From the NCBI RefSeq assembly GCF_000980815.1, contig NZ_CP011311.1, positions 186,001-250,000 of the forward strand: DNA of 64,000 nucleotides, written 5' to 3'. The translations under genes and the position numbers were made by a program. Below the pieces are notes generated by a model. It saw only the letters and a program-made list of their open reading frames with translations. It had not been told where the DNA came from and made no database searches. Shown in pieces: positions 15,006 through 23,597 of this stretch. The number at the start of each line of letters is the position of its first letter. The first letter of the stretch is position 1. This stretch comes from Corynebacterium camporealensis. Its GTDB lineage: Bacteria; Actinomycetota; Actinomycetes; Mycobacteriales; Mycobacteriaceae.

Positions 15006-17972
15006 GTGCCACCAGCAGCCGGTCAGGGAAAAACCCTGGTTATCGTCGAGTCGGCGACGAAGGCGAAAAAGATCCAGCCTTATTTGGGCGATGACTACAT
15101 CGTGGAAGCCTCCGTCGGCCACATTCGTGATCTCCCGCGCGGTGCTGCCGATGTCCCCGCGAAGTTCAAGAAGGAATCCTGGGCACGCCTCGGCGTGAAC
15201 CCGGATGACAACTTCGCGCCGTTGTACGTGGTCAGCCCGGATAAAAAGAAGAAGGTCGCTGACTTAAAGAAGAAGCTCAAAGAGTGCGACCAACTTTTCC
15301 TGGCAACAGACCCCGACCGTGAGGGTGAGGCCATCGCGTGGCACCTGCTTGAGGTGCTGAAGCCGAAGGTTCCGGTCCGCCGCATGGTGTTCAACGAGAT
15401 CACCAAGTCCGCCATCCTGGAGGCAGCGGAGAATACTCGTGAGCTCGACGAGAACCTCATCGATGCCCAGGAAACCCGCCGTATCCTCGACCGTCTTTAC
15501 GGTTACGAGGTCTCCCCGGTGCTGTGGAAGAAGGTCATGCCGCGTCTGTCGGCAGGTCGTGTGCAGTCCGTGGCCACCCGCGTCATCGTCGAGCGCGAGC
15601 GCGAGCGCATGGCATTTATCTCCGCTGAGTACTGGGATCTCTCGGCGAAGCTGCAGGGCGATAACCCGCAAGATTTTGAAGCACGCTTGGCGACGGTCGA
15701 TGCCAAGCGCGTCGCCCAAGGCCGCGACTTCGATGACCGCGGTGAGGTCAAAACTGACGATGTCGTCGTGCTCAACGAGCAGGTCGCCAAGTCTTTGGCT
15801 GCTGGTCTCAAGGGCGCGGACATGCAGGTCGCAGCGGTTGAGCACAAGCCTTATACCCGCAAGCCTTACCCGCCGTTTATGACTTCGACGCTGCAGCAGG
15901 AGGCCGGTCGCCGCCTGCACTTCACCTCAGAGCGCACCATGCGTATTGCGCAGCGTCTCTACGAAAACGGTCACATTACCTATATGCGTACCGACTCCAC
16001 CTCCCTGTCCAAGCAGGGCCTGGATGCCGCACGCAACGCTGCGACCACCATTTATGGCTCCGAGTACGTGGCTTCCTCGCCACGCGTGTACGACCGCAAG
16101 GTGAAAAACTCCCAGGAGGCCCACGAGGCTATCCGCCCGGCTGGCGAGTCCTTTGCCACCCCGGGTCAGCTGGCAGGCCAGCTCGATGCCGAGGAGTTCA
16201 AGCTCTACGACCTCATCTGGAAGCGCACCGTTGCCTCCCAGATGGAAAACGCCAAGGGCACTTCCATGAAGGTCACCGTGGCAGGCAACGCAGCTACCGA
16301 TGACGGCAACCGCGCCGTGGAGTTCTCCGCGACCGGCCGCACCATTACCTTCCCGGGCTTCCTGCGCGCCTACGAAGATGGCAGCAACGCCAAGACGGAT
16401 GAGAACCGTCTGCCGCACCTCAACGAAGGCGATGCGCTCAAGGCTCAGGAAGTCACCGCGGATGGTCACAGTACCAACCCGCCGGCACGCTACACCGAAG
16501 CCAGCCTGGTCAAGAAGATGGAAGACCTCGGTATCGGTCGCCCATCGACCTACGCGTCGATTATCAAGACCATCCAGGACCGCGGCTACGTCGTCTCCCG
16601 CGGCAACGCCCTGGTCCCAAGCTGGGTCGCCTTCGCCGTTATTGGCCTGCTGGAAAACAACTTCACCGAGTTGGTCGACTACGACTTCACCTCCTCGATG
16701 GAGGATGAGCTCGACTCGATTGCTGCCGGCAACGAAAACGGCACGGACTGGCTCAACGGCTTCTACTTCGGCAACGAGCAGGCCAACGACCAGAAGGCCG
16801 CATCCATCGCGCGCCACGGTGGTCTGAAGTCGCTCATCGATATCAACCTCGAAGCTATCGATGCCCGCAAGGTCAACTCCCTGCTGCTCTACACCGACTC
16901 CGAAGGCCGCGACGTCTTCGTCCGCGTCGGTCGTTACGGCCCTTATATCGAGCGCGTCGTCGGCACCAACGAGGACGGCACGCCGGAATACCAGCGCGCC
17001 AACCTCTCTGCGACCGTCACCCCGGACGGCCTGGACGAGGAACTCGCCGAGAAGCTGTTCGCTACCCCGCAGGGTGGCCGCGAGCTCGGCGAGAACCCCG
17101 AGAACGGCCGCATGGTTCTGGCCAAGGAAGGCCGCTTTGGTCCTTACGTCACCGAGCAGGTGCGTGACGATGAACGCGAGAAGGCCGAGGCTGAAGCCGA
17201 AGAGGTCGTCGCTAAGGAACGCGCCGAAGAAGACGCCCAGCGCGCTGCTGAAGGCAAGCGCAAGAAGAATTGGGAAACCAAGACTGCTGCCAAGCAGAAG
17301 GAAAAGCGCGTCGCGTCCTACATCGAAGAAAAGCTCAAGCCTGCCACGGCTTCGCTGTTCTCCTCGATGGAACCGTCCACCGTCACTCTCGAAGAAGCAC
17401 TGCGCCTGCTGTCGCTGCCACGTGAGGTCGGTGTCGACGATGGCGAAGTCATCACCGCGCAGAACGGTCGCTACGGCCCGTACCTGAAGAAGGGTTCGGA
17501 CTCTCGCTCGCTGGCGAACGAAGAGCAGATCTTCACCATCACCCTCGATGAGGCCCGCCGCATCTACGCTGAACCAAAGCGTCGCGGTCGTGCCGCTGCC
17601 CAGCCACCGCTGAAGCAGCTCGGCGACAACGATGTCTCCGGCAAGCCGATGACCGTCAAGGACGGCCGCTTTGGTCCTTACGTCACCGACGGCACCACCA
17701 ATGCCTCCCTGCGCAAGGGCGATGACCCGGAGCAGCTTACCGATGCCCGCGCCAACGAACTGCTCTCCGAGCGCCGCGCCAAGGAAGCTGCCGACGGTGG
17801 CAAGAAGAAGTCGACCAAGAAGTCGACCCGCAAGAAGGCCACTAAGAAGGCATCGAAGAAGTCGACTAAGAAACCGACGAAGAAGTCCAGCAAGAAGACC
17901 GGCAAGAAGGCAACGAAAAAGCCTTCACCTGGTACGAAGAACGTCGTGAAGGCAGGGTCGCGACGGAAGTAG
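15006..17972 (+). CDS. topA: DNA topoisomerase I (type IA)
   Basis: Relaxes negative supercoils by cutting one strand. I choose the GTG at 15006 (988 residues): AAAGGGATGAAG lies just upstream and PPAAGQGKTLVIVESATKAKK is the expected family start; the upstream extension to 14922 lacks family character. The TOPRIM domain has ESATKAKKI and LATDPDREGEAIAWHL; the active-site tyrosine is Tyr326 in ITYMRTDSTS. The C-terminal half has several topo-C repeats (RVGRYGPYIE, KEGRFGPYV, QNGRYGPYL, KDGRFGPYV), and the last 50 residues are a lysine tail of KKS/KKAT units that binds DNA, as in other actinobacteria. Convergent with the DUF418 gene. Confidence 0.97.
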   Translation: MPPAAGQGKTLVIVESATKAKKIQPYLGDDYIVEASVGHIRDLPRGAADVPAKFKKESWARLGVNPDDNFAPLYVVSPDKKKKVADLKKKLKECDQLFLATDPDREGEAIAWHLLEVLKPKVPVRRMVFNEITKSAILEAAENTRELDENLIDAQETRRILDRLYGYEVSPVLWKKVMPRLSAGRVQSVATRVIVERERERMAFISAEYWDLSAKLQGDNPQDFEARLATVDAKRVAQGRDFDDRGEVKTDDVVVLNEQVAKSLAAGLKGADMQVAAVEHKPYTRKPYPPFMTSTLQQEAGRRLHFTSERTMRIAQRLYENGHITYMRTDSTSLSKQGLDAARNAATTIYGSEYVASSPRVYDRKVKNSQEAHEAIRPAGESFATPGQLAGQLDAEEFKLYDLIWKRTVASQMENAKGTSMKVTVAGNAATDDGNRAVEFSATGRTITFPGFLRAYEDGSNAKTDENRLPHLNEGDALKAQEVTADGHSTNPPARYTEASLVKKMEDLGIGRPSTYASIIKTIQDRGYVVSRGNALVPSWVAFAVIGLLENNFTELVDYDFTSSMEDELDSIAAGNENGTDWLNGFYFGNEQANDQKAASIARHGGLKSLIDINLEAIDARKVNSLLLYTDSEGRDVFVRVGRYGPYIERVVGTNEDGTPEYQRANLSATVTPDGLDEELAEKLFATPQGGRELGENPENGRMVLAKEGRFGPYVTEQVRDDEREKAEAEAEEVVAKERAEEDAQRAAEGKRKKNWETKTAAKQKEKRVASYIEEKLKPATASLFSSMEPSTVTLEEALRLLSLPREVGVDDGEVITAQNGRYGPYLKKGSDSRSLANEEQIFTITLDEARRIYAEPKRRGRAAAQPPLKQLGDNDVSGKPMTVKDGRFGPYVTDGTTNASLRKGDDPEQLTDARANELLSERRAKEAADGGKKKSTKKSTRKKATKKASKKSTKKPTKKSSKKTGKKATKKPSPGTKNVVKAGSRRK

Positions 17973-17982
17973 TCGCCTTCGT

Positions 17983-19260
17983 TTAGGCGGTAGGCCCGGC
18001 GGGTGGTTGCTGTTGCTCGTAGCGCTTCGGCAGTTCTGCTCGCCGGGTCTTTCCGTAGGCCAGGCGGCGGTGGACCCACTCCAACGGGCCAGGCACGTTC
18101 ATGGTTTCGAGCATGCAGGCCAGCACCAGAGTAAAGAGCCAGACTAAGAAGGCTATGACGGATTGTCCGAAGGCACCGTATTCAGGTCCGATGTTGAGGG
18201 TGAAGGGGTAGACAATCATCAAAAACAGCACGGACTGGGCAACGTAACCGCTCATGGAGCGCTTGCCCAGTGCGGCGAATGCCCACAGGTACCACGGGGT
18301 GGATACGCCGTTCCAGATCTTTTCCTGCACGCCCTGCAGCATCAGTGCCAGCAGCGCCAGGAAGGCCGGGCCGGTGAGCACGCCGAAGAAGGAATTGAGC
18401 ATCATAAAGCCGGCAGACCACTGCGCCGGGAGGAAATCAATCTCGGCCAGGCCCCACGGCAAACCGATAAGCAAGATGACGCCGATGCCAATGAAGACCC
18501 AGATGTTGAGCTCGCGTTGGTGGGCGCGGACATCGGAAAGCACGCCGCGGCGGGCCCACACGAAACCTATGAGCATGACTGGGAAGAGCAAGAACAACGA
18601 CGGGATGATGTTGAAAAACTGCACTACCAGCATGAAGAGCTGGAAAAGCAGCAGGCTGCCATAAGAATCAATGCCGGAGTACATACCGATATCTTCCGGC
18701 GTCATGGTGACGTTTCCGGCCAGCTGCGGGATGAAGAAGCCGACGATGCCCATGATGAGCCCGAAAAACAGCGAGATGCCCAACAGAATGTAGGCGATGC
18801 GCAGGATTACCTTGTCACTCAAGGTCAGCATTGCGGCGATGATCATGCCGGCTGCGCCATAAAAGAGCATGATGTCGCCGTAGAAGAGGAACAAACAGTG
18901 CAGCGCGCCAAAGAGCATGAGGAAGGCATAACGCTTGACGATGACCCTTTTCGCCGCCCCGACCGGAAAGCGGCGACGCCACAGCGACATCGCAATCAGA
19001 CCCACACCGAAACCTAGAAGCGTGGAGAACATTGGCAGGCCACGCATGTGGAAAAACAGCGCGGCAATGATGACGGTGACCTGGTCCCACATGTTGGGGA
19101 CCATCAGATGATCACGCAGAATGCCACCAAAGTACGACGCAGTGCGGTCGCTAGTGACAATCCACGCAGAAGTAATATTCGCCAGCGCAATACCCAGCAG
19201 CGACAGGCCACGGGCCACATCCGGCACGATCATTCGTTTGGTCGGTTGGGTCGAGGTCAT
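17983..19260 (-). CDS. DUF418 family polytopic membrane protein
   Basis: 425-residue membrane protein of the YeiB/DUF418 family. It opens RMIVPDVARGLSLLGIALAN, the typical heparan-acetyltransferase-like first helix, and has about ten hydrophobic segments; the C-terminal SMSGYVAQSVLFLMIVYPF and WLFTLVLACMLE...GPLEWVHRRL motif is the DUF418 signature. A transport or acyltransfer role has been suggested for the family; none is proven. The stop is only 10 bp from that of topA, so the genes converge tightly. Confidence 0.88.
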   Translation of the reverse strand: MTSTQPTKRMIVPDVARGLSLLGIALANITSAWIVTSDRTASYFGGILRDHLMVPNMWDQVTVIIAALFFHMRGLPMFSTLLGFGVGLIAMSLWRRRFPVGAAKRVIVKRYAFLMLFGALHCLFLFYGDIMLFYGAAGMIIAAMLTLSDKVILRIAYILLGISLFFGLIMGIVGFFIPQLAGNVTMTPEDIGMYSGIDSYGSLLLFQLFMLVVQFFNIIPSLFLLFPVMLIGFVWARRGVLSDVRAHQRELNIWVFIGIGVILLIGLPWGLAEIDFLPAQWSAGFMMLNSFFGVLTGPAFLALLALMLQGVQEKIWNGVSTPWYLWAFAALGKRSMSGYVAQSVLFLMIVYPFTLNIGPEYGAFGQSVIAFLVWLFTLVLACMLETMNVPGPLEWVHRRLAYGKTRRAELPKRYEQQQPPAGPTA

Positions 19261-19311
19261 GGGTAGAACAATAACCTACGTGAGCAATAGGTGCTGTGTG
19301 ATCGCTCAGGC

Positions 19312-19884
19312 TTAAAAATCAGTAATGACATCGGAAAGCTCAGCGCGAGTAGCCAAGCGCAGGTGCAGAATATCGCGAACTACGTCGCTGAGATGGTCGG
19401 GTTCGTGGCCGGCGCGGGCGAGGTCGATGAGCGTGCGAACCGGAGTTGTTACAGGAAGGCTGTCGATAAGCATCCAGTCGTCGGCAGTGAGCTGAGCGGT
19501 GCGGAATGCGACGTCAGGCTGTCGCGTTTGGCGTCTGTTGGGGACGGTGAAACGAATACGCGGAGTCTCAAGATCACCAATGCCGTGTAGTTCGGCAGCT
19601 GATTCATGCGACACCACAGCAGAGGGGATTTCTGTGAGGCGGTCTACTGCCATCGTCTTCGGCTCAAGGGCCAGCCACTGTGCACGGATTTCAGTAGCAG
19701 CCGACCAGCCAACGGCGGTAGAGATGTACACACCCGAGCGAACTCGGTGCAGAATGGCTTTGTCTTGCAAGCGGCCGAGCATGAGGGAAGTAACTCCTGC
19801 GGATTTTGCCTGAGCCGTAGTCACCATTCCCCATTGCTGGGAGGCGAGACTGAGGACCATCTCGGTCGCCTCAACAATCTTCAT
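19312..19884 (-). CDS. AbiEi-type antitoxin domain protein, without a partner toxin
   Basis: 190-residue protein. The N-terminal part (EMVLSLASQQWGMVTTAQAKSAGVTSLMLGRLQDKAILHRVRSGVYIS, residues 8-56) is the winged-helix domain of AbiEi antitoxins, followed by the C-terminal part common to this family (VVSHESAAELHGIGDL, IRFTVPNRR, VTTPVRTLIDLA). AbiEi represses its own promoter by binding inverted repeats. No AbiEii nucleotidyltransferase toxin lies next to it, so it is an orphan. Start: TATTTT on the minus strand lies 6 bases before the ATG, suggesting a leaderless mRNA, and the gene begins directly at a 35-bp palindrome. Confidence 0.8.
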   Translation of the reverse strand: MKIVEATEMVLSLASQQWGMVTTAQAKSAGVTSLMLGRLQDKAILHRVRSGVYISTAVGWSAATEIRAQWLALEPKTMAVDRLTEIPSAVVSHESAAELHGIGDLETPRIRFTVPNRRQTRQPDVAFRTAQLTADDWMLIDSLPVTTPVRTLIDLARAGHEPDHLSDVVRDILHLRLATRAELSDVITDF

Positions 19885-19919
19885 GCTGCAAAAATATCAA
19901 AATACGATACTTTTGCAGC
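19885..19919 (-). promoter_or_regulatory. 35-bp palindrome at the AbiEi-like gene promoter
   Basis: GCTGCAAAA (19885-19893) and TTTTGCAGC (19911-19919), with nested TATC (19895-19898) and GATA (19906-19909), form a nearly perfect dyad of 13 matched pairs with one mismatch (A/C). It abuts the start codon and covers the putative -10 element. A strong candidate for the self-operator. Confidence 0.7.
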
Positions 19920-19954
19920 GCATCTGTGGTGATTGTTGATTCGGCGATCTGGTT

Positions 19955-21487
19955 TTAGCTCTGGGCGCGCTCGGCGAGGGTGGCGCGGATGGGGCGTGCT
20001 AGTTGGGTCATGCGGCGGCGGCCGCGCAACTCGATGGATTTCAGATAGGTCCAGCGGGCTTGTTCGGTTTCGTTGGCGGTCTTCAGCGTGGCGGCGTTGG
20101 TGAGCACTTGGCCGGGGGTGTCTTTGGCCAGTTCGGTAAGGCGTGCGGCTTCGTTGACGGCGTCGCCGATGACGGTGTACTCGAAGCGGTCGGCACCACC
20201 GATGTGGCCGGCGACGACGTGGCCGGCGGCAACGCCGATGCCTGCTTGCAGCTCCAGACCGCGCAGTTCCTGGCGCAGTTCGCGGGCTGCTTGTAGAGCC
20301 AGAGAAGTCGAGTCGTAGACGTTCAGTGGGGCACCGAAGACAGCCAAAGCGGCATCGCCTTGGAACTTGTTGATGATGCCCTTGTTGCGGTGCACGACGG
20401 TGACGACGTGCTCGAAGAACTTGTTGAGCTCTTCGACGACCTTCTCCGGGGTGTGGTTGACCGCGAAGGTCGTCGAGCCAATGACGTCGACGAAGATGAC
20501 GGCGACCTGGCGGTCCTCACCACCGAGCTCGGGGCGCTCTTCCAGGGCACGCTGGGCAACTTCCGTGCCGACGTAGCGGCCGAAGATATCGCGGACGCGC
20601 TGGCGCTCACGCAGGCCGCGCATCATTTCGTTGAAGCCGGCCTGCAGCACACCCAGCTCGGAGCCGTCGTAGATATCCACCTCGGCATCGTGCTCACCGT
20701 GGCGCACGCGGTTGATGGCGTCCTGGAGTTCCAGAATCGGGTCGACCACGCTCATTACGGCGAAGGACGTGCCCATCCAGCCGGTACCCAGAGCGGTAAG
20801 CGCCAGAGCGATGATCGCCGGGATGATGTCGGTGGCGTTGTCGCTAAACAGGCCAGAACGCTGACCCAGCAACACCAAAATGATGCCGAAGAGCGGAACA
20901 GCAGAGGTAATCAGCCACGTGGAGGTCAGGCGGTATTTGATCGGTGGCTCCAGCGTGGAGTCTTCGAAGCGGCGGGCGACAGCCAGTGCTGCAACCGGGC
21001 GCACGAGGCGTTCGGCCTGCAAGTAGGTCAAGATGATGACCACGAGGCCAGCGAGAATCGTAGCAACGCCGACGACCAGACTGAGTCGCGGGGAGACCGG
21101 CCAGGTCATAATCACCGCGATGATAATGCCAATCGCCCAGACAATCGCGGCCACACCGGCTTGGTAGATGGGGATGCGCAGCACCAGGTTGCGCACCATA
21201 TTCGGGTCGTGTTCAGACGGAGCCCGCTGCCAATCTAAAACCGGCCGGAACAGCAACAACGTCACACCCATGCCGATGATGACGGCGAAAATCAGGTAGA
21301 TCGCACCGATCAGAAAGAGGTTGTCGGTCTGTGAGGTAAATTCTTCAATCTCCGGCATGGGGAGGAAGAACACCACGAAGGTCATAATCGCGATGGCGCC
21401 AACGATGTTGGATCCAAGAACTAGCGCGGCGTAGATCGGCCATTGGGTGCCCATGAGCCAGCGGGCGCCACGCAGTAGTCTGTTCAT
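19955..21487 (-). CDS. cyaB: Membrane-anchored class III adenylate cyclase
   Basis: Makes cAMP, the effector of GlxR in corynebacteria. 510 residues: six hydrophobic helices in the first 240 residues, a HAMP linker (about 220-280: VMSVVDPILELQDAINRVRHGEHDAEVDI), then the cyclase domain. The first metal-binding aspartate is in VAVIFVDVIGSTTF (about residue 330), the second in NKFQGDAALAVFG, and the C-terminal FEYTVIGDAVNEAARL and ATLKTANE segments complete the site. Corresponds in position to cg0375 and Rv3645. The start has TAAAGT 8 bases upstream on the minus strand, fitting a near-leaderless mRNA. Confidence 0.92.
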   Translation of the reverse strand: MNRLLRGARWLMGTQWPIYAALVLGSNIVGAIAIMTFVVFFLPMPEIEEFTSQTDNLFLIGAIYLIFAVIIGMGVTLLLFRPVLDWQRAPSEHDPNMVRNLVLRIPIYQAGVAAIVWAIGIIIAVIMTWPVSPRLSLVVGVATILAGLVVIILTYLQAERLVRPVAALAVARRFEDSTLEPPIKYRLTSTWLITSAVPLFGIILVLLGQRSGLFSDNATDIIPAIIALALTALGTGWMGTSFAVMSVVDPILELQDAINRVRHGEHDAEVDIYDGSELGVLQAGFNEMMRGLRERQRVRDIFGRYVGTEVAQRALEERPELGGEDRQVAVIFVDVIGSTTFAVNHTPEKVVEELNKFFEHVVTVVHRNKGIINKFQGDAALAVFGAPLNVYDSTSLALQAARELRQELRGLELQAGIGVAAGHVVAGHIGGADRFEYTVIGDAVNEAARLTELAKDTPGQVLTNAATLKTANETEQARWTYLKSIELRGRRRMTQLARPIRATLAERAQS

Positions 21488-21524
21488 GCCTTAATACTTT
21501 AGTGACAGCAGTAGGCTAGGGCGA
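21488..21524. promoter_or_regulatory. Compact divergent promoter between cyaB and the delta-prime gene
   Basis: 37 bp separate the two start codons. TAGGCT (21512-21517) lies 7 bases before the GTG at 21525, and TAAAGT on the minus strand (21501-21496) 8 bases before the ATG at 21487. Both genes would give leaderless mRNAs from the same DNA. Confidence 0.55.
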
Positions 21525-22736
21525 GTGAATACCGGAAGCGTTGCGCAGAGATTAGCCGATACCCCGGCGGTGGCTGAGACGATCCTTGCTGCCGCCGCTG
21601 CCGCCCGTGGTCTGCCGGGCGCCGATCCCCGCGCGATGAGCCACTCGTGGCTCTTTAGCGGCCCACCCGGTTCGGGCCGTTCCATCGCAGCGTTGAACTT
21701 CGCCGCCGCACTGATGTGCAGCAACCCGAGTGCGGAGCAGGTCGGTTGCGGCCAGTGTCCCGACTGCCGCGCCGTGTTAGAAAACCAGCAGCACACAGAC
21801 TTAGTCTTCATTCATCCGCAAGAATCCATCATCGCGGTCGATACCGTGCGTGAGGTTATCGGGCGCGCGGCATCCATGCCTACCGTCGCCCCGTGGCGTG
21901 TGGTCATCTTCGACAACGCCGATCGGCTGAGCTCCCAAGCGGCCAATGCGTTGCTCAAGACGGTGGAGGAGCCCCCGGCCCGCACAGTCATCATCATGTG
22001 CGCGCCTTCCGATGACCCGGAGGACTTCTCCCAGACCCTGCGCTCACGCTGCCGTCATTTGTATATCCCCGCACCGGGGGTAGAAAGCATCGTCAAGCAG
22101 CTCGTGTCCGAAGGCGCCAGCGATAACGATGCTCGCCTGGCCGCGGTTACTGCCCAGCGCCACGTCGGCCGCGCCCGTCGCTTGGTGCGTGACACCAACG
22201 CGCAAAAGCGCCGCGCCCTGGCCATCAATCTGGCGGAGGACATCCTGCATGGCTCCCAGGCCTTCCAGGCGGTCACCGCGCTCATCAAACTTATCGATGA
22301 CGACGCCAAACAAGGCGACAAAGAAAAAGACGCCGCCGAAGTCGCCAAGGTCGAACAAGCCTACGGCGCCGGTGCCAAAGGCAAAGGTGCTGCCAAAGCG
22401 CAGCGCGAAGTCCGCTCTGCGGTCAAAGAACTGGAAGACCTGCAGAAAAAGCGTGGACGCCGCCGGCTTCTCGATGGCCTCGACCTCGCTTTAGTCGATC
22501 TCTCCAGCCTGTACCGCGACGCACTCATGCTGAAAGTCGGCGCCGGCGTCGAACTCGTCCACCCCGATTTCTCCGGCCTCTCCGGCGAGCTAGCCGAGAA
22601 ACTTTCCGAAGAATCCCTGCTCAACTGCCAATCCGCCATCAGCACCTGCCGCGAGCAACTGACCTTCAACGTGACCCCGCAAGTCGCTTTCGACGGCCTG
22701 GTCGGCCGCCTGCGCCAAGCCTATGGCGTGCGCTAG
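21525..22736 (+). CDS. holB: DNA polymerase III delta-prime subunit (clamp-loader ATPase)
   Basis: Clamp-loader subunit that opens the sliding clamp. 403 residues with GTG start. GPPGSGRSIAALNFAAALMC (about residues 46-66) is the P-loop, in which Arg replaces the lysine of GKS, as in non-hydrolysing delta-prime. The zinc cysteines are CGQCPDC (about 75-81); DNADRLSSQAANALLKTVEEPP and LRSRCRH are the Walker B-like and SRC motifs. The C-terminal extension (residues 270-320, charged) is typical of actinobacterial Rv3644c. It is followed at once by the tRNA gene. Confidence 0.93.
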   Translation: MNTGSVAQRLADTPAVAETILAAAAAARGLPGADPRAMSHSWLFSGPPGSGRSIAALNFAAALMCSNPSAEQVGCGQCPDCRAVLENQQHTDLVFIHPQESIIAVDTVREVIGRAASMPTVAPWRVVIFDNADRLSSQAANALLKTVEEPPARTVIIMCAPSDDPEDFSQTLRSRCRHLYIPAPGVESIVKQLVSEGASDNDARLAAVTAQRHVGRARRLVRDTNAQKRRALAINLAEDILHGSQAFQAVTALIKLIDDDAKQGDKEKDAAEVAKVEQAYGAGAKGKGAAKAQREVRSAVKELEDLQKKRGRRRLLDGLDLALVDLSSLYRDALMLKVGAGVELVHPDFSGLSGELAEKLSEESLLNCQSAISTCREQLTFNVTPQVAFDGLVGRLRQAYGVR

Positions 22737-22780
22737 CGACATCGCGGCGTCCTGATTTCTTTAAGTCAGCAACCCTGCGC

Positions 22781-22805
22781 TAGAATCCGGTGTGCGCATA
22801 TGCGC
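22781..22805 (+). promoter_or_regulatory. tRNA-Thr promoter -10 and 5' leader palindrome
   Basis: TAGAAT (22781-22786) is a good -10 element. Transcription would start near 22793, at a perfect 12-bp palindrome GCGCATATGCGC (22794-22805) lying just before the mature tRNA. Confidence 0.5.
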
Positions 22806-22808
22806 GCT

Positions 22809-22884
22809 GCCGCTTTAGCTCAGTCGGTAGAGCATCTCACTCGTAATGAGAAGGTCGCGAGTTCGATTCTCGCAAGCGGCTCCA
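22809..22884 (+). tRNA. tRNA-Thr (anticodon CGT)
   Basis: The cloverleaf is complete: acceptor stem GCCGCTT/AAGCGGC, D arm GCTC/GAGC, anticodon stem TCTCA/TGAGA with loop CTCGTAA, T arm GCGAG/CTCGC with loop TTCGATT. The anticodon CGT reads ACG (Thr). CCA is encoded (22882-22884). Confidence 0.97.
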
Positions 22885-22885
22885 T

Positions 22886-22923
22886 AACCCCAGGTAGAAC
22901 ATAGTCTCTGCGCTGGGGTTTAG
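22886..22923 (+). terminator. Probable terminator of tRNA-Thr
   Basis: AACCCCAG (22886-22893) pairs with CTGGGGTT (22913-22920), a perfect 8-bp stem with a 19-base loop, then TAG. Only three T residues follow the stem, so it is a moderate terminator. Confidence 0.6.
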
Positions 22924-22963
22924 CCATGCCCGCTCCAAAAGTCTTATTTATGTCTTACAAACG

Positions 22964-23443
22964 CTATGGCTCAAAATCTGTTGGTGCGGTGGGCATCGTT
23001 AAGCGATGCACCTGCACATTGGGGTGGGCCTGCAGAAGCTTGACGATGTCCGGCCTCGTCGCCGTGGGAAATTCCTTCACCGTGGCCACGAGTTCGGGGT
23101 CGAGTTCCTCTTCGACCCAGGGCATATCGCTGCGGGGTTGGCCCAGGCGTTGTTCAAGCCCGCGCAGGCAGTGCTCCACGGGGTAATCGAGGAAGAACAC
23201 GGTATCGCAGTGTTGTAGGCGCAGCTCCAGCGTGGAGGGGTAGTTGCCGTCGATAATCCAGGCGTTCTGGCCCAAAACCTCTTGTAGACGGCGCCGGAAT
23301 TCCTCGCGTCCGACGGTGGTGTGGTCGGTATTCCAGAACAGGTTGTCCAGGTGCACCAAGGGCAGGCCGGTGGCTGCGGCGAGTGCGCGTGCGAAGGTAC
23401 TTTTGCCACTGCCGGGACTGCCGATGACCAGTACCTTGCGCAT
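22964..23443 (-). CDS. P-loop nucleotide kinase-like protein (adenylate kinase/FlaR topology-modulation family)
   Basis: Small P-loop NTPase with MRKVLVIGSPGSGKSTFARALA at the N-terminus (GSPGSGKS, Walker A) and LVHLDNLFWN (residue about 30), typical of the FlaR-type family. FFLDYPVEHCLRGLEQRLGQPR contains the Walker B region and the lid arginines. I choose ATG at 23443 (159 residues) because AAGGAGG lies 6 bases upstream; the start nine codons earlier lacks this. The reaction is unknown; nucleoside or metabolite phosphorylation is likely. Confidence 0.85.
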   Translation of the reverse strand: MRKVLVIGSPGSGKSTFARALAAATGLPLVHLDNLFWNTDHTTVGREEFRRRLQEVLGQNAWIIDGNYPSTLELRLQHCDTVFFLDYPVEHCLRGLEQRLGQPRSDMPWVEEELDPELVATVKEFPTATRPDIVKLLQAHPNVQVHRLTMPTAPTDFEP

Positions 23444-23597
23444 GCTTACCCTCCTTGCCTTGTGTGACACTGCATTCTAAGCGCTGCGATGGTGGGTGTA
23501 GTGATCTGCGGTTGCGTCTACGGCTTAAACTTGAGGTCTATGGCTTTAAGCCGCTGCAGTTTTGTTGGCACCACCGCGCGATGGGAGAAAAGGTTTC

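Noticed and set aside
15927..16817. 296-residue ORF antisense to topA
   Set aside because: topA is unambiguous on the plus strand.
22926..23186. 86-residue ORF after tRNA-Thr
   Set aside because: Antisense to the P-loop kinase gene, which has motifs and a strong ribosome binding site.
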